A stretch of DNA of 64,000 bases from assembly GCA_010015675.1 (NCBI GenBank), contig ML976986.1:1109455-1173454 (forward strand), written 5' to 3'. The DNA comes from Byssothecium circinans. Its lineage: Eukaryota; Ascomycota; Dothideomycetes; Pleosporales; Massarinaceae. Position numbers and translations under genes: made by a program. The stretch's first letter is position 1. Each line of letters starts with the position of its first letter. The notes under the pieces are model-generated. The model ran no database searches and was not told the DNA's origin. It worked only from the letters and a program-made list of their open reading frames with translations. Below, in pieces: positions 33,141-43,493 of this stretch.

Positions 33141-35694
33141 TAAAACCACCTCCTCCCCTCCAACTTCTCCAAAAACCTACTCCTCTCCGCCTCCTCCCTG
33201 GGCCCACAAAACTCAACCACGTTATCATCCTCTCCAATCACAATATCCAAGTCGAAAATGTCATTCGCCTGCCTCATTTCCTCTCTCGTCCCCAGGCAAA
33301 AGCTCGCCCTCACCCTGACACCCCTGGCTTTCGCCACAGGACTGAGGTGCTGGCTGATATCACTCGCAACACGATAGGCAAGTGCGCTAGGCGTGAACTT
33401 GGTCTTGAGAGCGACGGCCCAGCGATTAAAGTGCGGGGGGCGCACTGGCGGTGCATCGAAAATGGGCATGATGGCTGGGTCGACGGGCGGCGGGGGGAGG
33501 GGAGTGGCTGGTGGTGTTACGACGACGAGGGCTGTGGAGCTGGGATCTCGGGTATCCATCCAGGATTTTATAATCTCCGCATCGCGGTATGCATCTTCGA
33601 AGTAGGTGACGAGCCAGAATGAGATGACAAGTTGGCGAAGATTGTCGAAACAACGTAGAGGCCAGAGCAGTGGATATGTTTCGGCGGTTGGGTGGGAGAG
33701 AATCGGCGAGCCGTTGTATCCGCACAGCTTGAGCTCTTCGATAGTGGAGGCGTGGTGTTGGGTTATTACTTGGAGCAATGAAGGGGAAGATTGCCAGCCG
33801 TAGTAGGGAGTGAATTCGAAGTCGGAAGGCACCGGGCCTCGTTGCTTGTGTGCGGCTTGGATGGCTTGTATGTCCTCCGCTTCGAGATGGAGAGTGGCTT
33901 CAGTGCCCTGACCAGGATCGACCAATTTCAGCTGCTCTCCTTGTCGCCCCCATGTGTTGCCTACGGGAAAGGATAGTCCGATGAGGACAACCTTTTTCAG
34001 AGGTGAAAAGTTGAGGGCGCGCATAATCTCACGCTTCTCGTCCCGAGCTACTCCACCTTCAATCTTCAAAGATTCAACTCTGTACATGTAGGGCGCGAAT
34101 TCGGCGATGAAGCGTCGACGGCGCAGCCGCTCAGCTTGGTCAGATATTTCTTGACTCTCATCAGTAAGCTTCTCCCCGTTAATACAGTAGTACGTATCAA
34201 GTCGAAGGTCGACAAGGACGTCGCCAAGATGGACGACCACCTGTCGTGTCCGAGCCTGAAGCTCAGCGCTCGGTTTAGTGTGCGAGTAGAATCTGTCAAG
34301 CGGCCACGACAGACACTGGATCTTGCGATGTGCTTCCATGAACTCTAGAAAGGTATCCTCGAGTAGATACACGTTATTTGGCAGTTGGGTCTCACTCACC
34401 ACGGCGTTACGTATCTGAAATGCTCGTAAGTGTGGAAATCTAAGTCTTGCCAATGCTTGAATGTCGTTGACCGCCGGTCTTTCATCGGTTGACTTGTGGC
34501 ACCGCCACAGTATCCAGTCTAGATTTAGGCTTGTCAAAGTCGAAGCCGAATGTTCAAGCAGGAATATGATCGGGTTTTGAGGGGCGAGCTGAGGCTCAAT
34601 GTCGACAGGCACGACGGTGTCGCATAGCAATTGAGCGGCCGGCATACTATCCCAGATTTGGCTGTCATATTCATCCGCCATTTTCTTGAGCTCCTCTGCC
34701 GATGGAAGGGCCCAGTGAGGAGGGGCATTCGCGGTAGAGAATTCTACCGTACTCCAGACATAACCTCCTGCGCCATTGTGTAACCTCATAGAGTTCCCAC
34801 CCCGGCTCAGTCTATATTCCTTGAAGTGCATCGCACTTCGCTCCGGGCTGTCTGTCGATTCTGCGCGTAGCCGACGGAGGCGGAGAGACTCGATGTTGGT
34901 CGCATAGTCGGAATTGGCGAAGACAGTCTCGAAATTGGTGATGGAGCAGCTTTCGAGCCAGAGCTTGCGTAAGCATATTCGCTGTGGTCGGCGCGGGTCA
35001 AGGAAAGCGCTGAGCAGTATTCGGGTGAGGTGATAGTGTCCGTAGAGTATCCTTAGCGTATGGACATTGACGAGGTTCTGAATCGCAAGCATGAGAAGGG
35101 TATGGAGACGACGGTCGCGCGACAGAGTCTCGGCGTGGAAGTGCTGGTGAGGCAGCTCGGAGAACATGTTCGGCATTGGGAGGTGGCAGCGGTGAGTGAG
35201 AACCTGGACCTTTGCAGCGAGCTTGGGGTTCCTACGCACACTGTCAGCGGCCATTTGCAAGCTCGGAGGGTAGTCATGCTTTGCTAGAATGTACAGCTTC
35301 TCTATCATGGGGGTGTCGTCATGATCGTCTCGTTCCCGGTCGCGGTCCAAATAGCGCGCCTCGCCGTTCATGTGGAAGGACTTCTTGTCCTGGAGTGTGA
35401 CATGACTCCATAGAAAATCGGCGGCATGGCGGTAGAAGGTCTTGGAGACGAGGGAGGCTTGTTTGAGGTCCGAATTGGGAAGTATGCCAATGATGAGCGA
35501 GAATAATTCCTCAGGGAGTCGTTCTAGCTGGGCTCGAAGTTAGCCGGAATATTTGATATTTGGAGGGTGTGCTTCGACTTGACGTGTGACAGACAGCTCG
35601 AGCATGTGAGCGGGGGAGAGGAGACACATACAGCCGAGAACGATTCAGGCTCGCGATTAGTTAGACGAGAAGAAGAGCCACCTGCTGGGTCCAT
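33140..35694 (-). CDS. F-box protein with long variable C-terminal region
   Basis: Probable substrate adaptor of an SCF ubiquitin ligase. Exons 35694-35632 and 35527-33140 (intron 104 nt, donor GTATGT, acceptor CCCAG) give 816 residues. The first exon encodes MDPAGGSSSRLTNREPESFS and an Ala; the F-box follows at once: LERLPEELFSLIIGILPNSD, then LKQASLVSKTFYRHAADFLW. The rest is leucine-rich and LRR-like, with irregular repeats, for example SITNFETVFANSDYATNIES followed by LRLRRL and STIEELKLCGYNG. A Pro-rich segment (VVTPPATPLPPPP) lies near residue 700. An internal Met at 35371 would lose the whole F-box, so the upstream start is preferred. Such genes are numerous and fast-evolving in these fungi. 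Confidence 0.8.
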
Positions 35695-35930
35695 TTTCAA
35701 GCATGGCGAGTTCTGCGTGAGAAATAGTAATTGTATTGTTTATTGTTGCAGTGAGTGCGAGGCAACGGTAACGAAGGTGGTCCAGCCTCCAGGTATCGTC
35801 ATTCATCCATGGGGCTATCTCTGCAGCACGGACCTTCCCCCGCTTCCCCTGCCTTACTGCCTTACTGCCTTACTAACACCACGTGCACTCACTCCACAAC
35901 CATACCCTTCACGTGCCCTTGTACGAGCAA

Positions 35931-36473
35931 TCACGATGGCGAAGAACTCTTTTCCTGCATCGCCGCCATGTACCTCTTCTCCCGCGCCTTATCCTCCTCG
36001 CGACCTTGCGTAGTCTGCATCCTCAAACACCGGTACATGCCTACACAAGGCTTCACATCCTCAAACCCATGCTTCGGGTACAACTGCGCGCCCATTGGAT
36101 CTGCCACAAGGGAAATGTGGGCATGCGGCGCCTTTTCGTCAGTGTAGTCGAGTAAAGAGTTCATGATCCGTTTGCCGATGCCTTTGCGCTGGTGATCTGG
36201 GTGCACAGCGACATCCACAAGCAGGAGGAATAGACCATCACCCAGCAGTCGTCCCATCCCAACAGCTTCTTGATCCGGCCCAGGAGTGGTGTCGTTCAGC
36301 ATATGCTTGCGCTCGTAGGCCACGAAGCAGGCAAAGGAGTTTTGTAGCGAGTTGGGTACGACTTCTGCCATCGCCGCGGCCGGTGGAGGGGTAAGGTTGG
36401 CAAGCTTTCGCAGGTCATGGTAAACTTGGGGTGAGGGGAGCCCTTGGATGATAATGTATTCTTCGGTGGCCAT
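35931..36473 (-). CDS. GNAT-family N-acetyltransferase
   Basis: A 180-residue single-exon protein. The acetyl-CoA binding motif A is clear: LLLVDVAVHPDHQRKGIGKR, with the Q/R-x-x-G-x-G/A loop. Preceding are the MGRLLGDG strand and the N-terminal helices PSPQVYHDLRKLANLTPPPA; following are ADPMGAQLYPKHGFEDV (motif B) and a charged C-terminal extension of about 25 residues. Substrate unknown; GNAT proteins of this size acetylate small amines, aminoglycoside-like compounds or protein N-termini. No operon-like context. Confidence 0.88.
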   Translation of the reverse strand: MATEEYIIIQGLPSPQVYHDLRKLANLTPPPAAAMAEVVPNSLQNSFACFVAYERKHMLNDTTPGPDQEAVGMGRLLGDGLFLLLVDVAVHPDHQRKGIGKRIMNSLLDYTDEKAPHAHISLVADPMGAQLYPKHGFEDVKPCVGMYRCLRMQTTQGREEDKAREKRYMAAMQEKSSSPS

Positions 36474-36985
36474 TTTTGACGAGAGGAAGTGGGTGTATCT
36501 CGACTGTTCCGTAGGTGAGTCACTTTACGGAATATATGTTGCTGAATAATGGACAACAGAGGGTCATCCAGACGGATTATTTTGTCATCCTTGACTGCAG
36601 AATCGGACTAGCAACTTCGGAATACACTTTTTACCCCGAAGAAACAGTTTCTTATTCTCCTATCGCAAAGTGTTCTTCATTCCATTGTGTTTGACCTTGG
36701 TCCCTCCTGTAACACCAACTGTAGTCTCATGATGGGTGTCACGAGCTACACGCAGCCCATACACCCAATGACCTGATATCAGTCCAGCCGATCAATTCTC
36801 TTCTCTGCAAAGGCCGCTTGACCTTGCCCAAGCAACAAAATCACCGATGCAGCCACCCGTCCGCATTTTCCATCAGCCGCCAGGTGTGCCTGCCAGATCT
36901 CCCCCGCCAATTACCCATATCTCCATGGACTTTAGAAACGGCCCCGGGGCCCTGACAATACCCTCGATCCGCAATCCACAGCAAG
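36474..36985. other. Intergenic
   Basis: Promoter region between the divergent GNAT (-) and membrane-protein (+) genes. A short plus-strand frame from 36847 overlaps the following gene in another frame and may be an upstream ORF or nothing. Confidence 0.45.
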
Positions 36986-38126
36986 ATGGCAATGCCGCCC
37001 AATCCTCCAAGAATGGCCGACACAGTACCTGACGAGCTCGAGAAACGTACCAGCCCTCTCCTCCTCCGAATCCTCATCGGTTGTCTCACAGCCCCCTATC
37101 GACGAACGTTCAAGCTGTACACCTGGCATCCACTGAGGAAAATCCGATACGCAGGAAGCGACCGAAGAGCACTGATCGCCTTAGTACGAGACTTCGAGGC
37201 CGACAAATACGCTGAACTGCAGTCGGTTCAAGTGGCGGTAAGTGACGTCTTGGATCGTGTCGGAACGTTTTGACTACGTTTACCAACAATCCCAGGCTTC
37301 TTTCTGTGGCGGCGCGACATTGGGGACCATATCCTGGACGCGGGATCCGAATGCCAATACGCTGTGGGTAGCTGAAGCTCTGTGGCTCTGCTCGTTAGTT
37401 TGCTCCATCTGGGCAGTCATTATGTCGATACAGACAAAGTCCATACTCGATGACTTACCGGATAAAGATGAGCTCAATGAGGAGCTGTTGGAGAGTGAGG
37501 TGAAGCGTATGGTACGGACGGTATCGAGGTGCAAGAGACGACCGGGTATTAGCCACTGGGCGATGGTATTCATCTGGCAGTTTCCGTCCATGACTATGAG
37601 CTACGCTTGTATGTAAAACGTATTGACACCCCTTTAAATGAACGTATACTAACCATGTATGCGTCTAGGGACGACGTTCATCGCTGGTTTGACAGTGTAC
37701 ATCTGTAATCCGTTTATCAGGCACGAGCCATGGGGGAACAAGCACCTGGTGAGTCTTCCGATTTCGCGCCTGTTCTGCGATTCCAATCCGTCACGGGCAC
37801 TATAGACCCATGGATGAACCACATACTGATATGGATAGATCGCAATCGTATATTTCATCGTCGGTAGCATAGGTCTCGTCACCTATATTCTATCTTCAGT
37901 GTTCGTATACGTGGGAGAGAAAGACTTCGAACTGTCAGTCGCTCGTACTCGTGCGAATTCGACGCAGGCGGAAGATGCTAGACCGAAGACGAGGAGACAG
38001 CCATGCTCGAGCAACGGCGAGACCGCAGATGATCTCGTGCAGCTTGTTCGTGCGAGAAGCTTGCCCAGCGGCCCCAGGCGAGAAGCCAATAGGTCCCGTC
38101 GATGGAAGAGGCAGCTTCTGATTTGA
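36986..38126 (+). CDS. Multi-pass membrane protein, uncharacterised
   Basis: Exons 36986-37237, 37296-37608, 37669-37748 and 37839-38126 (introns 58, 60 and 90 nt) give 310 residues. All junctions keep frame, giving SVQVAASFCGGAT, SYAWTTFIAG and NKHLIAIVYF. Hydrophobic segments are LWLCSLVCSIWAVIMSI, the region HWAMVFIWQFPSMTMSYAW, TTFIAGLTVYI, and IAIVYFIVGSIGLVTYILSS, so three to four spans. The conserved-looking piece DFEADKYAELQSVQVAASF followed by GGATLGTISW recurs in many Dothideomycete hypothetical proteins (recollection of the family, not a search). The C-terminal ~80 residues are polar and basic, presumably cytosolic. Start taken at MAMPPNPPRM; MADTVPDELEKR nine codons later is equally possible. 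Function unknown. Confidence 0.72.
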
Positions 38127-38948
38127 AGGCCCGAATCCGGTAATGGTACGCGCGAGTAGTCCTGATGGCCTTCAGCGGAGATTTACACGACATAGCTACC
38201 TTTCTCACTGGGTTAGAGCCTTTTAAGAGGGACAAGAAGCTTTTATGCAACCTAAGCTGAACACTTAATTTAGCATTTCAGATCTCATTTGCTACTTTCT
38301 CTTATCCAGGTCCAAACGCCAATACATCCATCTCCTCCCGCGACCAAAACACCTGCTTGACTCGCGCCACACCTTCGCCACAGACCAATCGTTCTCCCAG
38401 AACCCCAAAACAATATCCGTAGCATGTTCAAACAACCCATCCAATCACACCGCACACATCCCTGCCGACGTGATCGTCGCCACACACCCAATCTTGGCTA
38501 AGCGCCAGGAACCCCCGCCGCACATCCCATTCATCGCGTCTTCCGAACGCTTTCACGACCTCCCTTTTCAGGCCTAATCTTGTTGCACAATTTAATATAT
38601 GCGCACATATTCACGAGGCGAATCAAGGCCGTGGGTGACAATACCTGGGGGCTGCTGATAGAGCCATGTGGCTTGTCTCTGGCAGTTATGGCAGGTTGCT
38701 TGCGGTCGTCTGGGCGGATTCGCTGATGAGCGGTAATTCCGCGTGGGCGACTGGGTGGGCCTGTATGGCTGTTGAATGGAGCGCGGGGAGCTGGGTGGGT
38801 AAATGCATGTTGAAGCTGGGGGGTTAGAAATATTTGTATAAGTTTAGGAAGATCGCCGTGTCTGTGAAAGTTGAATGGTAGGTCGTGGAGAGTTTGTTCC
38901 TACTCTTTCTTCTCTTTCTATCTAGCCTCGCGTCAAGATCAAACGATC
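38127..38948. other. Intergenic, with a possible decayed minus-strand ORF
   Basis: No intact gene. On the minus strand, about 38580-38305, two adjacent frames each read plausibly protein-like sequence: first KREVVKAFGRRDEWDVRRGF, then, one frame over, GFWENDWSVAKVWRESSRCF ending in LDLDKRK and a stop. This could be a gene remnant or chance. Confidence 0.35.
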
Positions 38949-40442
38949 ATGGTTGGACCCAAGATCGCCATCGTTGCGGCTTTTGCTGCAAGTGTGTTTT
39001 CTGCCTCAACGAAGCAGGGGAAGAGGCAAGCGCCTGCTGGTGTCCCGGACTACGTCTTGAAGTACGGTATGTTTGAATTTCTCTTCCCCTTCCCCTCCGT
39101 CTTCTCGTCAATTCAGCGATCGGAAAGAGATAGGCCTTGGTTTCAAGTTACTATGTTCTATTTCTACCCCTCCGTGCGGGGGTTGATTATCCTCTGGAAT
39201 GTCATCAGCAAAACTCCGCAGTCACCTGCCGACTTCGTATGATATACACCCCGGAAAAGCAAGATTGCACGACTGCTCATCCTGTCTTACCCACTCACTC
39301 CACAGCATGGAAATAATCCCAGCCAATCCATTCCGTCACCAGTTCACCATACTGACCAACCCACAGCACCGGTAGTCTACCTTCACTCCCAGGACCCATA
39401 CATGCCCTCGGACTTCCAAACACACCTCCTTCACTCAACCCCTCGTGTGAACTTCAACGTTGTCCCGGGCCCCAATCCACTCGATTTGAATAATCTGAAT
39501 GCACTCGCTGGAGATGTGTACCTCACATCCAACGACGACGTGACCACGAACCCCGAATGGCTGAAAGGCATCAAGCCCGACTCCAGCGGGAAGACGGGCG
39601 GAGGAACCACGTCAGCCGTCATAGTAAACGACAAGGGAAACGGCAACCTCGATGCCTTTTACATGTACTTCCACTCCAACAACTGGGGCGGCCTTGTAGC
39701 CGGGGTCCGGGGTCTGAACTTCGGTACGTCGAGTCTGGTCTAGTCTATCTCTTCCCTCCAACCCACCCCACCCCCTGCAAACACAATCCACAATCCACAA
39801 TCCACAATCCATCCCACTAACCACAACATGCCACTAGGTAACCACGTAGGCGACTGGGAACACCTCATGATCCGCTTCGGCAACGGCATCCCGCAATACG
39901 TCTGGTACTCTCAACACGCCAACGGCCAAGCCTTCAAGTACTCCGTCCTCGAAAAACATACCGATGACCTGCGCCCAATCGCGTACTCCTCAAACGGCTC
40001 CCATGCCCTCTACGCCATAGGCGGAACCCACGACCACACCATCCCCAACTTCAACCTCCCCGGCGGTTTCCTCGAAGATTACACCGAGCGCGGCGTCTTC
40101 TGGGACCCGCTGCTGTCGGCGTATTATTACAAGTACGACGCGGGGTCGAATTCGTTTTCGACGTATGATGCACCGGAGCAGGAGGTGAAGACGCCTACGG
40201 CGTATCTCGCGTTTGAGGGCAGGTGGGGCGACCAGGAGTATCCGACGAGTGATAGGAGGCAGGTTAAGATCTTTGGGCAGGCGAAGTTTAGTAGTGGGCC
40301 CACGGGGCCCAGGGATAAGCAGTTGAATAGGGCGAATGTTTGTCCGGATAATGGGAAGGAGTGTATTTTGAGGGGCATTTTGGTGCCGAGGAGTGAGGAG
40401 TTGGAGAAGAAGATTTTTGATGAGGATGTGGTTGTGAGGTGA
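38949..40442 (+). CDS. Secreted Vps62-family protein
   Basis: Exons 38949-39066, 39367-39723 and 39838-40442 encode 359 residues; intron 1 is long (300 nt) and intron 2 is 114 nt. A signal peptide MVGPKIAIVAAFAASVFSA is followed by a dibasic GKRQ, a possible Kex2 site. The Vps62 fold (Pfam Vps62, named after a yeast vacuolar sorting gene) is visible in APVVYLHSQDPYMPSDFQTH, FYMYFHSNNWGG, GNHVGDWEHLMIRFGNGIPQ, VWYSQHANGQAFKYS, YAIGGTHDHTIPNF and the late ARTGP-like TGPRDKQLNRANVC with PCGKE-like Cys pairs. Secreted homologues occur widely in ascomycetes, so 'vacuolar sorting' may mislead. Biochemical role unknown. Confidence 0.85.
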
Positions 40443-40717
40443 TTGTAGTGGAATGGAGATATGGGATGGGATGGGATGGGATGGCGAACGAGCAGGTGGA
40501 ACTAGTGGTGGTGATGTTAGGTGGGAATGTTGTGATGTGTGAACCTGATACCCTATTCGCTTAATTGTACCTAATACCTTATTGGAATATTGCGCATATT
40601 ATTGAATGAGATGTCCTGTTTTATGAAGAACGCTTGAAAGGATGGCGCTAGATAGGGCCACGACTGGCCGTCGCCGAACCCAAGACCCGAGTCCCCGCCA
40701 GTGCGTGACCCTGCCCA

Positions 40718-41860
40718 TCATGCTGGGCCTGGGTGCACAATACCATGCTGTTCATCGTACTTGTCATGTGAACCGTCTGCCAATTGCTCCCTGTCAACCC
40801 AAGACGCTGGATACCGATTACCAATCCATTTCACGAGGTATTGGATGTGCCCATCAGATGCAGTCTTGTGAGCCATGATGCGTTTGTATGGCCACTCCCA
40901 TTCCCAACTGTCATAAGTTTGCCCCTGAGTCTTGTTCGCCCAAACCCCCCAACCCTCCTTCACTTCCCCGTTCTCCTTTTCGTATTCAAGCGCCCACTGT
41001 CGGAAAAAGGCGGCGATCCATGGCTCTCGACCAGCAGGGTAGTCGTCGGGATCGTTTGCACGAGGCGGGAAGATGGACGGATCTGTTGCAGGCGTATATA
41101 ATGAAGATCCGTAGTGCTCGCGTGCAATTGCGGGGTCGAGAACGCGGAGGAAAGGATCAAGGAGCTCGGCGAGGTCGATACCGGAATGATACTGCCATTC
41201 GTACTGCTTCAAGGTGTCGGAGACGTAGGACATCAGCCGTGTTTTCTCTGTCTTAGAGAGCTTGAAGAAGCTGGACTCTGTGGCAAGTCGTTCGAGTTCG
41301 TCCTTGATGCTGCCAGCCATCTCTTTTGCACGGACAGTGACGACGAGGTAGTCTGCGTGTGACTTCTCCCAGTAGGCACATAGCTCACAGTCGTCGGGTT
41401 GAAGCTGGAGTTGAGCTTCGCACCAGGGCAACGGACACCGGATGTTGCTTGAGAGATGGGTCTCGATGCACTCGCGGCAAAAGACGTGCCCGCATCCCAT
41501 CTTGACGGGCACGACTTGTTCACGATCGGTTGGGGTGTCAAAATATTCCTCTAGACATATAGCGCATTGCGTCTTCCAGTTTGCGTGTCGGGTTGGGCGC
41601 ACGGCATCCATCTTGTGCGGGCATGGATGTGGACAGTTACTCGTCCGCCTGTGCTTCTTCGTGGAAAGGACGGAAGTCTGGGCTTCATCCGACATGGTTC
41701 GACTTCGCTTTCGAGGAGACTCCCATCGTGCTGCGAATTCGGTGCTATCGAACTGGTGAGCAGACTGAGATGTTGTGATTCTCCATCTCACCGGGAAGGT
41801 AGAGGCGGCGTGGTTGGCATACCCTATTAGTTCTTCAATGAATCCAACTGGCATCGTCAC
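40718..41860 (-). CDS. RING-finger protein with chromodomain-like C-terminus
   Basis: Probable E3 ubiquitin ligase. Single exon, 380 residues from the ATG at 41860; an in-frame ATG at 41695 (MSDEAQTSVLS) is an alternative start. Residues ~95-150 form a RING-type zinc finger: CAICLEEYFDT, MGCGHVFCRECIETHLSS, CPLPWC; the last pair is spaced C-x4-C, not the usual C-x2-C. The middle is helical. Near residues 318-360 the sequence WPYKRIMAHKTASDGHIQYL continues as VKWIGNRYPASWVDREQL, which fits the chromodomain pattern (a [YW]xV/YxxI start, YLVKWxG, SWxxxxxL). A RING plus chromo-like reader would suggest ubiquitylation of a chromatin target, which is inference. Confidence 0.75.
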   Translation of the reverse strand: MTMPVGFIEELIGYANHAASTFPVRWRITTSQSAHQFDSTEFAARWESPRKRSRTMSDEAQTSVLSTKKHRRTSNCPHPCPHKMDAVRPTRHANWKTQCAICLEEYFDTPTDREQVVPVKMGCGHVFCRECIETHLSSNIRCPLPWCEAQLQLQPDDCELCAYWEKSHADYLVVTVRAKEMAGSIKDELERLATESSFFKLSKTEKTRLMSYVSDTLKQYEWQYHSGIDLAELLDPFLRVLDPAIAREHYGSSLYTPATDPSIFPPRANDPDDYPAGREPWIAAFFRQWALEYEKENGEVKEGWGVWANKTQGQTYDSWEWEWPYKRIMAHKTASDGHIQYLVKWIGNRYPASWVDREQLADGSHDKYDEQHGIVHPGPA

Positions 41861-42121
41861 CCAAAAAGCTCACATGCACCTGTGCCGGCGAGTCGCAGGT
41901 TGACGAGGTGCTCGAGTGCTTTGAAAGTGGTCGTCAATATCATTCAAAGTCATAAGGTGAAGTTGTAGTTGTAGTCAAACAGAAAGTGGAGATGAGGCTC
42001 CCAGAGCCGCAAGGTAAGAGCGGCGGTGAGAGAGGTAGGAGTAGCCACGCCGCCAGTCACAACGCAGGCGCGCCTGACGCTTTTTCGGAGCAAACGTAGA
42101 TACTTTGACTGCATTCAAGTG

Positions 42122-42973
42122 TTAACTCTTTATGGGAACTTCCTCCTCATACACTTCTTTGACCGCCAGGCCCGGGAAGGCAGCCTGCAGTCTTCCGGCC
42201 AGATAGCGTATCCCCCATTCTTCCGCAGCTACATGACCGACGCACGCAACCGCAACGCCGTGCTCTTCCGCAGTCCTTAAACCAGAGTCGCGGGGCTGTC
42301 CCGTCAAATACATGACGTGTCTGCCGGCCTTCTCACCGCTAGTTATCCACCCCTTTTGCTGCGCCATTTCTAGCACGCGATAGACCTCATCCGCGTTGAA
42401 TGCATTCATGATGGCAACGACTTGAATCTGGTCAGACGAGCCTGGCTGAAAATATTCTACGCCTCCGAACTCAATCTTGATGCGGCGCTGCAGCAGCTCG
42501 CAAAGAACATTGACCTTTCCGATGATACCAATCTTCCTCTCCGGATCGCCTTTATAGCCTTGCACGCAGATGCTCTCTTCGCTTTTCATTCCTAAACGCT
42601 CTGCCAGAGCTATGTTCCAGCCTACAGTGAGATTCTCGTCAAACGAGGTGTGGGTCGCGAGAACGAGGGTGCCTTTTCTGACGCGGCGCCGCTCGAGATT
42701 GAAGGGGCGATGGAGGAAGCATATCGTGCACGGCGGGCGTGGAAGAACCGCCCTGGTCGCAGAGGATTGTGCACCGAGCGGATCGAAGGCTATGTGATCG
42801 TATACGCCGGAAGTCGGTGTTACACCGTGCACGATCTCGTCGACTCTCGCTGTGTCCGGGTTGTATCTCGGATTTCGGGGGGTATGGTATAGAAACTGGA
42901 CATCATTTGTCTTTGGTGGTAGCACAGTTGCGATAAATTGAGAGACCGCGGAATGTGTCGGTCGTTTCTGCAT
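42122..42973 (-). CDS. NIF3-family (NGG1-interacting factor 3/DUF34) protein
   Basis: Single exon, 283 residues, with metal-binding family features. CFLHRPFNLERRRVRKGTLV is followed by LATHTSFDENLTVGWNIALA, the usual 'H, then FD/E-NLT-GxN-LA' block, and near the C-terminus VACVGHVAAEEWGIRYLAGR with the H and E ligands. The middle carries KIGIIGKVNVLCELLQRR and VAIMNAFNADEVYRVLEMAQ. Shorter than bacterial homologues with an inserted domain, typical of the fungal form. Family members are di-metal proteins of unclear substrate, with proposed GTP cyclohydrolase-like or damage-control roles. Confidence 0.85.
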   Translation of the reverse strand: MQKRPTHSAVSQFIATVLPPKTNDVQFLYHTPRNPRYNPDTARVDEIVHGVTPTSGVYDHIAFDPLGAQSSATRAVLPRPPCTICFLHRPFNLERRRVRKGTLVLATHTSFDENLTVGWNIALAERLGMKSEESICVQGYKGDPERKIGIIGKVNVLCELLQRRIKIEFGGVEYFQPGSSDQIQVVAIMNAFNADEVYRVLEMAQQKGWITSGEKAGRHVMYLTGQPRDSGLRTAEEHGVAVACVGHVAAEEWGIRYLAGRLQAAFPGLAVKEVYEEEVPIKS

Positions 42974-43493
42974 GATGGCTATTAGTGTTAGGGGTATGAG
43001 GGTCAGTAAACAGAGATAAATGTCGTCTCGCGACTCTTGTACAGTACGTCATTGATATTTGGCTGTCATCGCAGCTATCGAAAGTTATCAGCCGATGGCG
43101 TCGCATCATAACGAGACGCAAGTACCATTTCATAGAGGAGAGAGTGGAATGGCGAAACACCAGAGGTATCATTGCAGGAGAGACGAGGTTGTACCGCGAT
43201 ACCTGTGCAGAATCGCCACTAGCGCGCTTTCGGGAAGGCGTCAAAGATCGATCCTTGCTCACGCCTCCACGCCCTTCGACCGGCAACTCAAATCTACAAG
43301 TCAATGTGACTGAAAAACTTCTGCATCTCAGATGAAACATAGGTCCACCACTCTGCTAAAGACCTTCTCACTCAACAATCCCACCTGTTCTCAACCTTTC
43401 TTCTGTCATTCTCTCCTTCCCATCTCTTATCGTACAACACCTCAAGTTATCACAAAACATACTATCTTTTCTCGTCACTCACGATTCTGCATC
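42974..43493. other. Divergent promoter region
   Basis: 0.5 kb between the NIF3-family gene (-) and the AlaX gene (+). The C/T-rich leader from about 43350 to the ATG at 43494 looks like a typical fungal 5' untranslated region. Frames through it start upstream of the AlaX ATG but are not needed. Confidence 0.5.
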
